A stretch of DNA of 5,124 bases from Solirubrobacterales bacterium (GTDB lineage: Bacteria > Actinomycetota > Thermoleophilia > Solirubrobacterales > Solirubrobacteraceae), in the NCBI GenBank assembly GCA_013696535.1, contig JACCYI010000354.1:1-5124 (forward strand). The letters are read 5' to 3'. This document shows, piece after piece, positions 4,813-5,124 of this stretch; the stretch's first letter is position 1; each line of letters starts with the position of its first letter. The translations under genes and the position numbers were made by a program. A model generated the notes under the pieces. That model did no database searches. It was not told where the DNA came from and worked only from the letters and a program-made list of their open reading frames with translations.

Positions 4813-5124
4813 TCAGGGCTGCAGCAGGTCGTCCTGGGCGCTCTTGCGCTCGGGACCCACGGTGAGCCGCGCCGCGGCGATGTCCTCCCCCTGCACCTTC
4901 ACCGTGACCTTGCCCGGCTCGAGCTGGGCCTGCAGCGTCGCGGTGTCCTTCGGGTTGATCGGGCCGGTCTGCTGCGTGAAGCCCGCCACGCTTCCGGCGG
5001 TCTGGAACGTGATCTTCTGCGCGGCGTCGGTCTGGTTCGTGATCACGAGGTGCACGGGGCCGGCACCGAAGCGCTTGGGTGAGACGTTGACCTGGCTCTT
5101 GCCGATCGACGCGGAGAGGACGAT
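4813..5124 (-). CDS. C-terminal part of a beta-rich, possibly extracytoplasmic protein, cut by window edge
   Basis: I do not recognise a specific gene. The frame is open from the right edge to the TGA at 4815-4813, giving 104 residues without the N-terminus; the GTG at 5055 lies inside the reading frame and is probably not the true start. Visible sequence alternates as beta strands: SQVNVSPKRFGAGPVHLVITN, QKITFQTAG, TATLQAQLEPGKVTVKVQG and AARLTVGPERK, with a polar tail SAQDDLLQP. The pattern (GAGPVHLVITNQT, then INPKDTATLQAQLEPGKVTV) resembles the immunoglobulin- or cupredoxin-like sandwich of actinobacterial secreted proteins and lipoproteins. No Cys, Met or cluster of His that could bind copper is seen in this part. 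A signal peptide or lipobox, if any, would be outside the window. A gap of 47 bases separates it from corA; I see no strong terminator there. The coding call is good, the fold is an inference. Confidence 0.7.
   Translation of the reverse strand: MVLSASIGKSQVNVSPKRFGAGPVHLVITNQTDAAQKITFQTAGSVAGFTQQTGPINPKDTATLQAQLEPGKVTVKVQGEDIAAARLTVGPERKSAQDDLLQP

Noticed and set aside
4813..5055. Independent 80-residue gene starting at GTG 5055
   Set aside because: The frame stays open to the window edge, and the upstream residues continue the same beta-strand pattern, so the gene most likely starts outside the window.

Overview
The window is GC-rich and densely coded, with seven protein genes, almost no spacer DNA and strong third-position GC bias. 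Gene content and protein style suggest a high-GC actinobacterium, possibly of the Thermoleophilia/Solirubrobacterales type. That placement is inference; no rRNA or other taxonomic marker is present.

Layout, left to right. At 1-988 (minus strand) lies the N-terminal half of a B12-dependent acyl-CoA mutase of ethylmalonyl-CoA mutase (Ecm/MeaA) type, cut by the window edge. From about 1050 to 2185 (plus strand) there is a two-gene unit: a metallo-beta-lactamase-fold hydrolase followed, with a 4-base overlap, by a small ClpS-domain protein. A short GC-rich hairpin separates this unit from a minus-strand run reading right to left: corA-family transporter (4765-3836), crotonyl-CoA carboxylase/reductase ccr (3815-2559) and a small ferredoxin-fold, ABM-like protein (2555-2217). 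At the right edge (5124-4813, minus) is the C-terminal part of a beta-rich protein whose start lies outside the window.

The metabolic theme is the ethylmalonyl-CoA pathway. Ccr reductively carboxylates crotonyl-CoA to (2S)-ethylmalonyl-CoA, and Ecm rearranges the (2R) epimer to methylsuccinyl-CoA. Two hallmark enzymes of this acetyl-CoA assimilation route therefore sit about 1.6 kb apart on the same strand, split by the divergent hydrolase/ClpS pair. The epimerase and methylsuccinyl-CoA dehydrogenase are not in the window.

Points worth a second look are the ClpS-like protein with altered degron-pocket residues, the GQN (not GMN) signature in the CorA homologue, the conserved-looking small protein immediately behind ccr, and TAGNNT boxes 7-10 bases before the starts of ecm, ccr and corA, which suggest leaderless or nearly leaderless transcripts. 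I saw no tRNA, rRNA, CRISPR array, insertion sequence or long repeat. No gap between genes exceeds about 61 bases.
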